This document shows positions 32,638 to 43,799 of a stretch of 64,000 nt of DNA, piece by piece. This DNA is from Clavulina sp. PMI_390 (lineage: Eukaryota > Basidiomycota > Agaricomycetes > Cantharellales > Hydnaceae). The notes under the pieces were generated by a model. The model was given only the letters and a program-made list of their open reading frames with translations. It was not told where the DNA came from and made no database searches. The translations under genes and the position numbers were made by a program. The stretch lies in contig WIDE01000141.1 of NCBI GenBank assembly GCA_015039315.1, positions 1 through 64,000 of the forward strand, read 5' to 3'. Position 1 is the first letter of the stretch, and each line of letters starts with the position of its first letter.

Positions 32638-33262
32638 CGTTGTGGCCTGGCGCGACAAGACCACCGACAGACTTGTGGTATTTCGTCACGTGCTCCTCCT
32701 CGGCCCCGAGGCCGTGCCAACACAGACGCGGACAGTGCCATGGCGCCGCGACAATTACTGCAGGGACAGGAAACGCCTGGTGTTGATCTGATTTGCACTT
32801 CGAAAGATCTCGAGCTCACAGATGATCTTGTCGTGCTTATCTGGTCCTCAAAATTTTCTGTTTCTTTGTCAAGTACCATCCTAGCCGCTCGATGACTCTG
32901 GCTGGTACGTATTGAGCGCATGGTCAGTCTCCTCTTGGCAACAAGCCGAGAATTGCATACGCATCACGAAATGTGAAATGCACTTCCTGTTCCACGCTAA
33001 CCTCGCTTGCGGCAAGAATAAGTGACTCATCCAAGCGATAGATTCACGCCGAACATCCTCGGTACAATTTGATTTCAAAAATCACACTCAAGCCCTAAAT
33101 ACGAATAAGACCAGAACAAAGAATAACATAACATCACATTAAGAGAACGAAAATGAAGGGTTTTGAGCAAGCACTACCGGGCGGAAATATCCCTGGACCG
33201 AATGATAGGCAGAGAGATATGGGTCGCTATGCTGTAAAACCGTCGTCGACGCAAGCCACAAA
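32638..33262. other. upstream region of CDC4 / 3' flank of the lipase gene
   Basis: Both neighbours are on the minus strand, so the CDC4 promoter and the lipase 3' side meet here. A plus-strand open frame across 32167-32895 is a shadow of CDC4. Confidence 0.5.
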
Positions 33263-34747
33263 TCAGCAGAAGACAGTGCCCATGCTATAAGAATTTCATT
33301 TAGCTGTCATCGCTTCGGATAGTTATCGCTAGCGGACTTCATCACTCACGAGACTCCGTTGTACGGGCCCAAATGATCAAGGATATTCGAGAACAGAACA
33401 TTGGAAACAGCGCCGGTGCTGCACTGGGGATCAGGGTTATCTTGGCCTGTCAAAGTCGCCATATATCAGTTATGTCAAAGTCAATAGATAGATATTAGAT
33501 TCCGCCGTAGCTCACCGGAGCAGGCAACAAAGGAGTCGTTATCCTCAATGTGGATTTCACCAGATGGGTGATGGAACCCAAGGAATCTGCCGGGCACGAC
33601 TGGGATAGGGTCACTCTGATGAGTGATGCGAGTGAAATCATTGAACTAAGGATGAGGGAGAATCGGTCAATTGGCGGGCCAAGAAGGATGGTTGAAACGG
33701 AGAAGAGGGTCAACGTACATTGGCATCGATGAAATCGGCAAAGGCTTGATTCCCCACACGTGGGCATCCGTGCACGACTGTCTTGATCGTCGTTGATGCG
33801 GGGAGATTCATTTTAAGGAAAACACTGTCGAGGGTGGCGATCGCACCACCGAGACTGTGCCCTACGACCGTGACGGACGAAATCGAGTGTGCAGCGAAAA
33901 TGGACTTGACGGCAGCAAGGACAGGGGCAGCACTAAAAGCATGGGCGTCCGCAAATCCATCTAAGGGGGAAAACCGTTGAGCGGACGTTGTGTGTGTTGG
34001 TGCTGACGGGAGGTCTGCAACATACCATGGACTTCGAGATTAGAGGGGGCTCCTGGAAACAGCGTGGTGTTCAGCGGAATTTGAACGACCTTGACGTCGT
34101 TCAAAACCGAGAAAAGCTGGGTAAAGTGGATAGAATCAGCGCGCTGTCACAGGAGTGGATAGGGAGCGGGTCCATCATACCTTGGTGGGATCGGTGCCTT
34201 CGTGGACGACAACGGCTAATGAAAACATGATTTAGGAGGCGAGGAAATTATGAGCACTGCACAACGGCGTACCAGTATTCTGCGTTGGCCAGAAACCAAC
34301 AAAGAAGCGAGGGTTCGCGTCACCATCACCACCGAAAGCCTCTCTATAGCCATCAAGTAAGAACTTGCGAGATCAAGCTGTACCGATTGACGGTACTCAC
34401 ACCTGGAATCCTGGGAGTGCATTGCAGGCGTCTGTCAAGAGAATATGGTCAGATGAGACGCGGCTTCAGTGATGTGACAGAATTGCTCACCTCCACAAGA
34501 GAACGACAAATCAACATTGCAGTATGCAGCCCGCGAAAACTACGAATATCCAGCCGTCAGTCTCTATCTTCTCCACATAGCGACGTGAATGAGCAAGTAC
34601 CTGTCCAAAGGGCGTCAGGTCGGTGACTTCGGTTGCCGAGACGTCCGTCAGTGTACGTTTATATGAGTGTCGAGTGGGGAGTGCGCGAACGCCGACCCCA
34701 TCACCGAGAAGGAAAAGTCCAAGAGTCACAAACAAAGAAGAGAGCAT
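33263..34747 (-). CDS. secreted class 3 (Rhizomucor-type) triacylglycerol lipase
   Basis: About ten short exons; the joined protein is near 300 residues. The start MLSSLFVTLGLFLLGDG is a signal peptide, followed by ALPTR with a possible propeptide site. Then come AAYCNVDLSFSCG, ACNALPGFQV, AFGGDGDANPRFFVGFWP, VVVHEGTDPTK, LFSVLNDVKVVQIPLN and FPGAPSNLEVHGGF-like segments. The nucleophile elbow is VTVVGHSLGGAIATL, the catalytic Asp is in SDPIPVVPGR, and the region GFHHPSGEIHI precedes the C terminus ending SMGTVFC. Paired Cys near the ends (CSTG, VFC) suggest disulfides, as in extracellular fungal lipases. The enzyme would hydrolyse ester lipids outside the cell. The stop is a TGA at 33265-33263. 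Confidence 0.88.
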
Positions 34748-35781
34748 CTTCGCCAGGAAGGAAAGAAGGTTAAGCCCCAAAAAGAACGAAGAGGAAGAAG
34801 TCCGAAAGATAGATAGAATTCAGTGAACGAGAGGCACCAGCGTATAGTCCAGCTATAGCTTGTCAGTAGGAAGAAGGGGGGGCTCGGTGGGGGGAGATGA
34901 GGGGGAGCAAAGGATCAGCGTGGAGTTCATATGTATATGCCTGTCCCATCACTGACAGTGACAAGGTTGTCGATTGATCAATCTTCTCCGGTCCATCATC
35001 ATCGGGCCCGTCCGTTCGAGGACCAATATCGAAACCATGGATATGTGTTCGGCGTTATGTTTGGTATCCTGATCGAGAGGTAGCGGAGGCTTGGCGCCCG
35101 CTCTCTCAAACTGACTGAGGCATCAAAGTTTAGAGCGGGGACAGTTCAAGTGGAGCGGGAATGAAATGTTGATATTAATACGACGAAAAGATACGCGAGT
35201 ATTCTTTCGTTTTCAGATCACCGTGGAAGTCTATCTGTACATTTCAATGATGTTACATCAGGACCGTGATGTTGCTGCCGTCGAAGAAGGGTCAGACGAC
35301 CAGCTGTGAAGATGTCCCAGGTGTAAATCTTAGCGAGATCACGCGTCGAAACATCGGCCACGGCCAGAAAAACTCAAGAGATAATATCTTAGACGGCTGA
35401 AGAGTCATCGTCCTCGGCCATGGGCAAGGTAGGCCAGAAGAGACTAAATTGGGCGGGGACGACAACCAATCATCACGTGTTCTGATCAACAACTCATAAC
35501 ACTCGCCTCAAGACAGATCTCTTCCTCAGAATTTCAGAATTTAGAAACATTCATAATTCTGAACTTAACCTTATCGTCTTGACATTCACAATCCACTACA
35601 CCAAAGCTTGGCACATCGCAGGCTGTACGGGTATCATTGATTTCATTGTAACTATTACAAGGTAGCGATGGATACACACAGCAGATAAGGATGCCATATT
35701 GTATCAAAGTACAAGATTCAAAGGGCGCAATCAAAAGAATAAGTCATCGAACTGTAGAGGAAGATGTGAACTGTATCAAGC
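34748..35781. other. 1-kb upstream region of the lipase gene
   Basis: No coding signal. It holds the lipase promoter and the 3' flank of the next minus-strand gene. No tRNA or repeat noticed. Confidence 0.5.
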
Positions 35782-36919
35782 TCAAGCATTGCTGATCTTG
35801 GTCTGGGCCTGCTCGAATGCAGGGTCCATGCGCTGCGCTAGGTCGGCCTTGGTGGGTTCGACGTGGGGCTCGGCACGTTGCTGTACATCTTTCATGTGAG
35901 CGTTGGCCGCGTCAACGACGGGAGAGAGCTTGTCCTGTGCAGCATCGACGTGGGGCTGTGTCTGAGCCCTCATGTTGTCAATGTGAGGCTGAGCGCTCTC
36001 CATCGCGGCGTCGACGTGAGGCTGGACTTGTGCCTGAGCCTGCTCGACATGAGGAGCGATCGACTGCTGGGCGACGCCGACGTAGTGTGCGGTGGTATCG
36101 AGGACAGTGGCAGCCGTGCTCTGGACGGTACCGAGAATGCCCTGAGGCTTCTTCTCGATGTGCTCTTGGGTGGCATCGTGGGTAGCGCCGAGCTGCGTTG
36201 CGCCGTACTGAAGGACGCCCTGAGCAGTGCCGAGGGCGGCGCCAGCGAGCGACTTGGCTTGGTCGAGGTAGGTAGTGGTATCGCGCTGACCTTCGGCGAC
36301 TGCGGCATCAGTCTTGGTGGCGGCGCGTGCCTGGAACTCGTCGGTGGCCCGGGAAGTTTGCTCAGTGGCGGCGTTGGTTTGGGCCTTTTGACGGACACGG
36401 AAATCAATGAGGGGGTGAAGATACTCAGGGAAGGATAGACATACCTTGGCGCCGCCTATCAGAGTCTGAGCCCTGGAAACACCAGCATCGACGTAAGGCT
36501 GAGCTTTCGCGACACCAGCATCGACGTAGGGTTGAGCTTTAGAGACGCCAGCATCGACGTATGGCTGCGCAGTCTCGAGAGCTTGGTTGGCGAGCCCACG
36601 AGCTTGCTCGACGTAAGACTGGCCAGTGCTTCCTGCCTTGTTAGACATCTCTGTCCCAGTGGCCTGTGACAGATCGTGGTTAGGGTCGGGAGCAAAAAGG
36701 CAGAGCCGGGAAATGCACGAACATGGGCCTGATCCGCAAAGGCGTTGGTGGTGTTTTGCGTGTTCTCTGTGAATGCGCCGGTCTCTTGCTTTGCACGCCT
36801 GTGGAGATCATTGAGAGGAGTTCGATCAGTGACATAGATAGATGAACATACTCAGCGGTGTAGACGCCGGACTGGATAGCAGAGGAGGCGGCGGCCTTGG
36901 TATGCTCAGAGGTAGACAT
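35782..36919 (-). CDS. 11-mer repeat amphipathic-helix protein (perilipin/LEA-like)
   Basis: Four exons, 36919-36852, 36798-36723, 36663-36445 and 36384-35782, giving 321 residues. There is no signal peptide or hydrophobic helix. The protein is Ala/Gln-rich and organised in 11-residue units: AQPYVDAGVSK, AQPYVDAGVAK and AQPYVDAGVSR in the first half, then APHVEQAQAQV, QPHVDAAMESA, QPHIDNMRAQT, QPHVDAAQDKL and SPVVDAANAHM towards the end. Between them, QSTAATVLDTTAHYVG and AKSLAGAALGTAQGVLQYG are also amphipathic. Eleven-residue periodicity is the hallmark of 3-11 helices that bind lipid surfaces (perilipins, synucleins) and also occurs in LEA stress proteins. I infer a lipid-droplet coat or desiccation-type role without deciding between them. 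The secreted lipase beside it may be coincidence. Confidence 0.75.
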
Positions 36920-37537
36920 GTTGTTTAGAATGAGGTTTTGGGGTTGTAGATGATGTGTGAGTGGTATGGATGGGGGTTGAGATTGTGATGAGGGACGTTA
37001 GGAGTCGATCCTTGGACGTATTTATCCATTTGGGAGCGGGTCGATGATATCAGAGCTCAACATTGAAAAGAACTGCGACGAACTCTGACGTCACCAGGGA
37101 CAAGGAGTTGTGAAATTCCATGTCACGGGCTGTCACATCAAAGCCGGAATATCCGTCCCTTCATGCAACGTGTAGCTCACGCGACTGAAGGTACTTGATG
37201 TAGTGATTAATACTCCCAGAGAACGGTTCATCCAGAGGACTCACGGGTAGTGGGCTTGAGGCGAGCAATCCGACATGGTGCGTGTGATCTTGCAACAGCC
37301 ACTGTAGAACGATATGAGAGGAGGCCGGAAAAGTCTACTAGGCCACACTACTGTTTGAGAGGCACGAAATTTCAGGGGAGGTAGACTAGAGGGTTGGTGC
37401 TGTAAGCAAGTTGGGAAAGCTATTCAAAACCAATACATGTAGGAATAGTGATAGGGCTCGTTCATGATCTGAGGACGAAGGAACAGCGTAGTAAGAGAGA
37501 CTTCGCCCAATAAAACAACGGGTTCATTGGTGTCAGG
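36920..37537. other. upstream region of the 11-mer repeat gene
   Basis: No coding signal on either strand. Lies between two minus-strand genes and should contain the promoter of the repeat protein. Confidence 0.5.
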
Positions 37538-39330
37538 TTAAAGGGAGTCTTCAAAGACGTTGAGATGGACGTTGGGGAAGCCGTTTGCCCGGATCCGCTC
37601 GAGCAACCACCAGAACGGTGTCGCATACGTTAGGTCAAACGTTTCACCTTTACCACAGCCGCCCGTTATCATGCCTCCAATACGACCACGAATGTCCGCT
37701 ATGATTGCACCTGAATCTCCAGGCGCTGAAAAGCCTCCTGAGTCCTTGTCATAGTCCATAATAGCCCACTCCATGGATGTATCATAGATCTCCATGTTTT
37801 CGTCAGCATAGTTTCGAACAACGGAGAGAACACCATTGGCGCGTCCGATAGTGGCACCAGTAGTATTACCAGATTTTATGACCAGCAAACATGGCTCCCC
37901 GTTCGGGCCCCACATGTCGGGGTCACGCATCAGATCGTCAGTGAGAGTGCCGCTGAGAGCAAGCTGGCCGTATATGGGATACTCGAATCTCCAGTCTCCG
38001 TCGCCGCGGGGGAAGCATTTGCGAACAAACTCTCCCGGCGTGATCTTGCTCCCTAGATGTAGGCGATGCCTTTTGTTATGAGATCGTTTCAGTTAGGATG
38101 GGGAGGTCTCACCGAGATCAATCTTGTTTCCTCGGAAGCCGTCACCGAGCTTCGCGCGATCCACTTCAAAGATGCCCCAGTCTTCTGTGAAGCGGCGTTC
38201 GCCAACACCTCGGCGAATAGCTGGAGAGTGGCGAATAGGACCGAGGACACGATCCTCGGGCTCCTTCCATTCAGCATTAACTACAGCTAAGAATGCTCCA
38301 AGAGATCTCACTGCCTCCTCTTCCTTGTTGAGACACGCCTGTTTCAGCCTCCGGTTTTCCTGAGCCTTTTCAGCCTCATCAGTAGTGCCACGAGTCCTTT
38401 CACGTTCCTTGATCGATCTTCTGTAGAGTTCAGCTGAGATAGCACGGTCTTCAATCTTGAGCTGGATGCTGCCAGTGAAATCCTTGAAGGCTCGTTCGCC
38501 AAGTAAGACGACATCAACAGTCCGCCCACCGGGATAATGGACAAAGTCAACGTTGGCCTCTTTCCTTCCGAAAAGGACGTGGCGGCAGGTGAGGCCTAAG
38601 AGTTTATCGCTGTCACCGCCTTCTGCAAGGTAGAGAGCCATTGTTCCTTCAACAGCAGGACTAGTTGTGGTAGAGATCCCCAGGCCGAGGGTGGGAGTGA
38701 GAGGACCGATCACATCGACAAGTGGATCCACCCGGATAACAGGTCCGAAAAGCTGAGGGCCAACCGCGTGGATGTAGCGCGACTCGCGGAAATCAACATC
38801 TACGTCGGTAATACCGTAGTCCTTGAGGAGGGCTAGGATGACTTGGGCCGCGTCCTGGGCAGTGGTTGCGGTGGTAGAATCTGGTACGACGCCAATCCAA
38901 ATGGTGACAGGACCGATGTCGGGGCAATCCTTAGACGAGGTGTCCTCAAACTCAAACATCTTGAATCGCACAACATCTATAGTAGTGAAAATGACCTATA
39001 GATAATAATCAGCAAAAATTTAGTGGGAGGACAAACACCGACTGACCTTGTGTGTACCCATGATGCCGACGACCTTCAGCCAAGATCGTGTTCCCAAATG
39101 TTCACGATTGGGTGATTGAACACCGGATACAGCATTTTTCGACGGCCATGGGCATCGGGTCCTCTAGGGGGGGACCATGCTTTGCCAGTGCGGTACAGCA
39201 GCCTAGGCCGGGAGGGAAAGGAGGCGTGGTAAGATATAGCTTCCACCTCAGTGACGGCATGTGTATCAGCAGTGTCGCGTGCGATGCTGGAACTGTCTTG
39301 GGAGGAACGTTGTGAGTCCAAGTTTGACAT
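37538..39330 (-). CDS. trypsin-fold (chymotrypsin-like) protein, apparent frameshift in exon 1
   Basis: Three exons: 39330-39047, 38995-38113 and 38052-37538, about 560 residues if read continuously. There is no signal peptide. An N-terminal domain (NHPIVNIWEHDLG; VIFTTIDVVRFKMFEF; CPDIGPVTIWIGVVPDS) precedes a protease-like region with candidate triad residues: His in LTCRHVLFG, Asp in EDWGIFEVDR, and Ser in FSAPGDSGAII. A coiled, charged insert (RRSIKERERTRGTTDEAEK) sits between His and Asp. Similar uncharacterised proteins occur in Agaricomycetes. In exon 1 the frame ending IWEHDLG meets a TGA near 39068, while the conserved continuation LKVVGIMGTHK is in another frame. One base appears missing, from either sequencing error or real decay. 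Intracellular peptidase activity is inferred only from the triad. Confidence 0.65.
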
Positions 39331-39881
39331 GGCGGTGATTTGAGAGATGCTCTTTCGCTCTAGCCACGGGATTTCTCAGTCTCGGCAAGTGTCTCAGTGT
39401 GTCCTTCACAGACCTCAACAATATCTGCAGACTTTACTGGGAGGTGGTATGTGGCGAGCACTATGTATGCCTCTAGAGGACCCAGGCGACAGATTGGTGC
39501 ACGCCACAAATTTCCAAGTAATCAGAGGCTTGGTCGCGAGATGCAAATAGGTGTATTTTTGACGGTTGTCTAGCACGAGTGTCTCAGATTCATTATTGAG
39601 TCTTATTTCCAGCTATTGATGGGTATGCCATAAGCTTGTGCCACCGAGCCCTGATTCCCTACAGTTCCTGGCTCTCGATCTCCGTGCCAGATCGACGAGT
39701 TCGAGGCCGAGGCTGTCAAAATTTATTACCGTCTTGTGATGAAGGAAGAAAACATAAAGAGAATTCTGACGTCACTGGTCTGGGCCGCAAGCTCGTGAAT
39801 TTGTGAGTGTCACACTTGTCACACTACTCGACTGTAGATTTTCGCGCTGGCTGCTCGTCGTCGAGGGCTGCGACAACAACC
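39331..39881. promoter_or_regulatory. divergent intergenic region, protease-like gene / ADCK2-like gene
   Basis: 551 bases between start codons facing away from each other. A GTG-initiated extension of the downstream frame to 39807 is open but not a likely start. No other coding signal. Confidence 0.45.
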
Positions 39882-42449
39882 ATGGCCGCGCTCGTCGGCA
39901 GGTCCGCACAATCTCTAAGGACCTCTCTACCCAGAGCAGCTCGTTTCCCGCGCCGAATCACGCCCCTCAGAAGCTTCCATGCCAACACCGGTGGACAGCG
40001 TCTTGACGTACCTCCTCGAAGGAGAGTACTCGATATCCTTATCCTCGGCGTCCCCCTCGTAGGAGGGGGACTCATCTATCTCTATCCTGCCGAGCAACCG
40101 CCTGTCACCTCTGCCCTCTCGAATCCTGCCCTCATTCCTTGTCCAGACGATGACGCTCGCCCTCGTTCCGTCTACACCCATCAGATGTCCTCTCCTAATG
40201 AAGATGAGCATAAAACCATCACAAGACGGGTACTTGATCTCGTCATAGACCGCATATGGGAGCCTCTCTGTACTGGCGCCCGGTTTCTGCATCTCTTCGT
40301 CCTCTTCATGCCTGTCATTCTCACGTCACCCATGTTATTCGTTGGCCAACCACGGCGGAAAGGAGGTGATGGCTGGGGCGCATTGTGGTGGTATGGCTTC
40401 CTCGTTGCACAAATGCAGCGTGCTGGTCCAACATTCATCAAGGTTAGTTGGGTGGTAGTTTGATGGTGTGCCAATGTACTCATCCATGATCCATGCCAGC
40501 TCGCTCAATGGGCAGGCTCTCGTCACGATCTCTTCCCGGCAAAACTCTGCGAGAGACTAGGCTCGCTACATTCGAACGGCCGACCTCACTCGTTCGCGCA
40601 TACAAAGCGGGTCATCGAGCGAGCTTTCCGACGACCATTCAACCAAGTCTTCCAAGAGTTTGACCCTGAACCTATCGGAACAGGTGCTATCGCGCAAGTC
40701 TACCGAGCAGTGCTTAACCCAGAACTCCTTCCAATGTCCTATCTCGAGGCAAAAGCCCACCCACGTTCCCGCTCCCGATCCCGTCGGCTTCCCCCATCAT
40801 CTCCCTCATCCTCTTCTACCTCATCAGACCCCCAACCTCCACCTCCTTCACCAACCCCCATTCAAGGAATCCAGGATAGGGCACAACGAGTCGTCGATGC
40901 TATTGCTGAGGCCCCTCGCGCCCTTGCCTCTCCAGACGATGCGCACCCTCCAATAGTCCCAACCTCATCCGTAGCTATCAAGATTCTACATCCCGGTGTA
41001 GAGCCCATGATTCGACGGGACCTTGCCATCATGTCTTTCTTTGCCAGTTGCCTCACCCTCATCCCAGGCATCGAATGGCTCTCGCTCAAGGACGAGATCA
41101 ACGTTTTCGGTTCGATGATGAACGAGCAAATCGATCTTCGGGTAGAAGCAGCGAATCTGCGCACGTTTGAGCGAAATTTTGCAGGAAGGAGAAGCGCGGT
41201 GACATTCCCCCGTCCCCTAGAGGACTTCTCAGGAAAGAACGTGTTAGTTGAAGAGTTCCAGAATGCCTTGCCGCTCAAGGCGTTCCTGAAGCACGGTGGA
41301 GGGCCTTATGACCATAGACTTGCAAATCTCGGCTTAGATGCGTTTCTCGTAGGTGTTTGCGCCTCCTATCTCCTGATAGCATCCCGTTGACATTTGAGAT
41401 TACAGAACATGTTATTATTAGACAACTTTGTTCACTCTGACCTTCATCCTGGCAACATCATGGTCAAATTCTACAAGCCCACCACCAGCTACGTTTACAA
41501 AAATATCTTTGCATCAATATTTAACACTACACCTCCCTCAACCGACCTCTCGCCATCCTCCGATCCCTCACCTTCTCCCATCCAAATAACACCTGATATG
41601 TCCTTTGAAGAAATAGACCAGCTGTCACCGTCGCAGCAATCCGATGCGATTGTCATGCGTCTGAAGCCCTTGCTTGCAGCAGCATCTCAGGCTCCCTCGT
41701 CCACTTCATCACATTCCTCTGACGAGGATGACTCCCTCCCCAACCCCTTCCTCGCCGAGCTTGCAAATGTTGCTGAGCAAGGATACCTACCTTCCCTTGT
41801 CTTCATCGATGCTGGCCTAACCACTGTGCTCAACTCTGAAAACCGGCGCAATTTCCTGGACCTCTTCCGTGCTATTGCGCACTTTGACGGGTATCTTGCT
41901 GGCACCCTCATGGTAGAGCGGTGCCGCACTCCACAACTCGTCATCGACAAGGAGACGTTCGCCCTGAAGATGCAGCACCTCGTCCTCAGTGTCAAGTCTC
42001 GCACATTCAGCCTCGCGACGATCAAGATTAGCGACATCCTCACGCAGGTCCTTCAGAATGTGCGTACGCACCATGTGCGGATGGAAGGCGACTTTGTGAA
42101 TACGGTCTTGGCAGTGCTACTCCTTGAGGGGATAGGGCGGCAGTTGGACCCAGGGATGGACCTGTTCAAGAGTAGCTTGCCGATTCTGAGACAGTTGGGT
42201 GGACAGATGAGTGCTAAGGAGGCGATGGATGAGTTACCGAGAGAAGGTCTCGGCGGTAACTTGGCGGCGATGCTGAAGATCTGGGTGTGGATCGAGGCGA
42301 GGGAATTAGTTAGTGGGGCAATTGTTAACGTGGACGACATGATCAAGCATGACTGGTAAGTGGCTCCTATCTCTTGTTTGAGTGTTCCGGACCAGCTTCT
42401 GACACGAATAATATGTGTCTCTTCCTGCAGGCTATCTCCAAATGTTTGA
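39882..42449 (+). CDS. mitochondrial ABC1/UbiB atypical kinase, ADCK2 type
   Basis: Four exons, 39882-40442, 40500-41348, 41406-42355 and 42431-42449, giving 792 residues. The start MAALVGRSAQSLRTSLPRAA with RFPRR is an Arg-rich mitochondrial presequence, and a helix (ILILGVPLVGGGLIYLY) follows. ABC1 signatures: FIKLAQWAGSRHDLFP (the KxGQ motif with Ala for Gly), AIAQVYRA, the Lys of VAIKILHPGV, the Glu region NVFGSMMNEQIDLRVEA, VLVEEF, the catalytic-loop-like HSDLHPGNIMV and the DFG-like FIDAGL. Low-complexity Ser/Pro inserts lie after the A-rich loop and after MVKFYKP. Members act in coenzyme Q or mitochondrial lipid metabolism on the inner membrane; a more specific role is not claimed. The last exon codes for only six residues. 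Confidence 0.9.
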
Positions 42450-42703
42450 TTCTTTTTCGCATACTCTGAGATCCTTATACACGCACTTGTCCTTCCTTGG
42501 TTATTTTCATGCATTTAGTTGTTCATATACGAGTACCTGTATAACACTAATTCTAGCTCAAAAGGACCCATATCCCCCTTCATGCTCGGTTAACATTACT
42601 GATGATAACATGTGTTTTCCAATCGCCGTCACTATTCATACCGCTGAGCCCTCTGTTTACAGCTGCGTATTATTGTTTGGTCCGACAAGTCAAAGCCTTT
42701 GCT

Positions 42704-43663
42704 ATGGGTCAGTAGAATTTATCACCAAGCTATACAATAATAGACTGACGAGTCTTATCTTTGAATAGATTTTCAGGTTCGCTCCTTTGATCCCTCTATG
42801 GTCTCTATGAAGCTGATCGTGTAGCCCCTTCACTCAGAATCGTGTGGGCTCCAAATTCGGTGGTGGTGGTGTAGCTGGGGCGTCTGAGGCCAATGTCGAC
42901 AGAAGAGAACGGCTGAGGAAGCTGGCTCTGGAGACCATTGACCTAGCTAAGGTGCGTTATCCCTTCCTTGCCGTATGCTTGCTCTGGTCTACATCTCTTG
43001 ACACCTTGCCATAGGACCCGTATATCCTCCGAAACCATCTTGGCTCCCTAGAATGCAGACTGTGTCTGACGCTCCACACAAACGAGGGCTCTTACCTCGC
43101 ACACACCCAAGGAAAGAAGCATCAAACCAACCTCGCTCGCCGTGCCGCCAAAGATGCTAAAGATGGCCAGCTCCTCATCGCCCCCGCCCCCATGGCGAAC
43201 ATCCAGCACAAGCAGTTCTTCAAGATTGGGAAACCTGGATACCGAGTCATGAAAGTGCGCGCAAGGCTAGAGTATGATGTTGATGGTAATGTTGTACCGA
43301 CCGACGCACCTGAAGCTGTCTCGTTGAGCTCGAAGGAGGGCATGCATGTTTGCATTCATCTGCCGCATATCAAGGAGGGTGTCATCCCGCGGAAACGTTT
43401 CATGAGTGCCTGGGAGCAGAAGAAAGAGACTCCGAACCGGGCCTTCCAATATCTCATCGTACGTGCTCCATGCTTTGCTAACAGCCCACTTTGCTAAACC
43501 AACTCATTCGTCATTCCAGGTAGCGGCAGAACCGTACGAGACCATTGCTTTCCGGGTACCATCTCGAGAGATTGAGAATGAAGTGGATGATGATCCCACA
43601 TGGAACTGGTCGCATTGGGACCCCGACACAAAACAGTATTTCTTCCAGTTCATGTTCCGGTAG
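42704..43663 (+). CDS. splicing factor 3A subunit 2 (SF3a66/Prp11)
   Basis: Five exons: 42704-42707 (4 nt, ATGG), 42769-42776 (8 nt), 42838-42951, 43015-43458 and 43520-43663, giving 237 residues. The spliced start MDFQNRVGSK then FGGGG, and RRERLRKLALETIDLAKDPY, match the strongly conserved SF3a66 N terminus. Next is the matrin-type C2H2 zinc finger (CRLCLTLHTNEGSYLAHTQGKKH), then MANIQHKQFFKIGKPGYRVM and the C-terminal YETIAFRVPSREIE with WNWSHWDPDTKQYFFQFMF. The protein is part of the U2 snRNP SF3a complex that stabilises branch-point recognition in the nucleus. The Pro-rich tail of animal SF3A2 is absent, as is usual in fungi. The two micro-exons are deduced from conservation and perfect phase; all four introns have GT-AG ends. 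It starts 254 bases after the ADCK2-like gene. Confidence 0.9.
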
Positions 43664-43799
43664 TTCTTCCCGTCTCTTCTTTGACATTCTCTGTTCTCTG
43701 TTTCCTGTATACCATCACCATACCACCACTAGCATGCATGATGCGCTTATTCATTATATTGACACAAACGAGAGTAATGAGATACACTGGTACTACTGA

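Noticed and set aside
35863..36438. Plus-strand frame of 191 codons opposite the 11-mer repeat gene
   Set aside because: Antisense shadow of a repetitive, GC-rich exon; the minus strand has the regular 11-residue repeats and proper introns.
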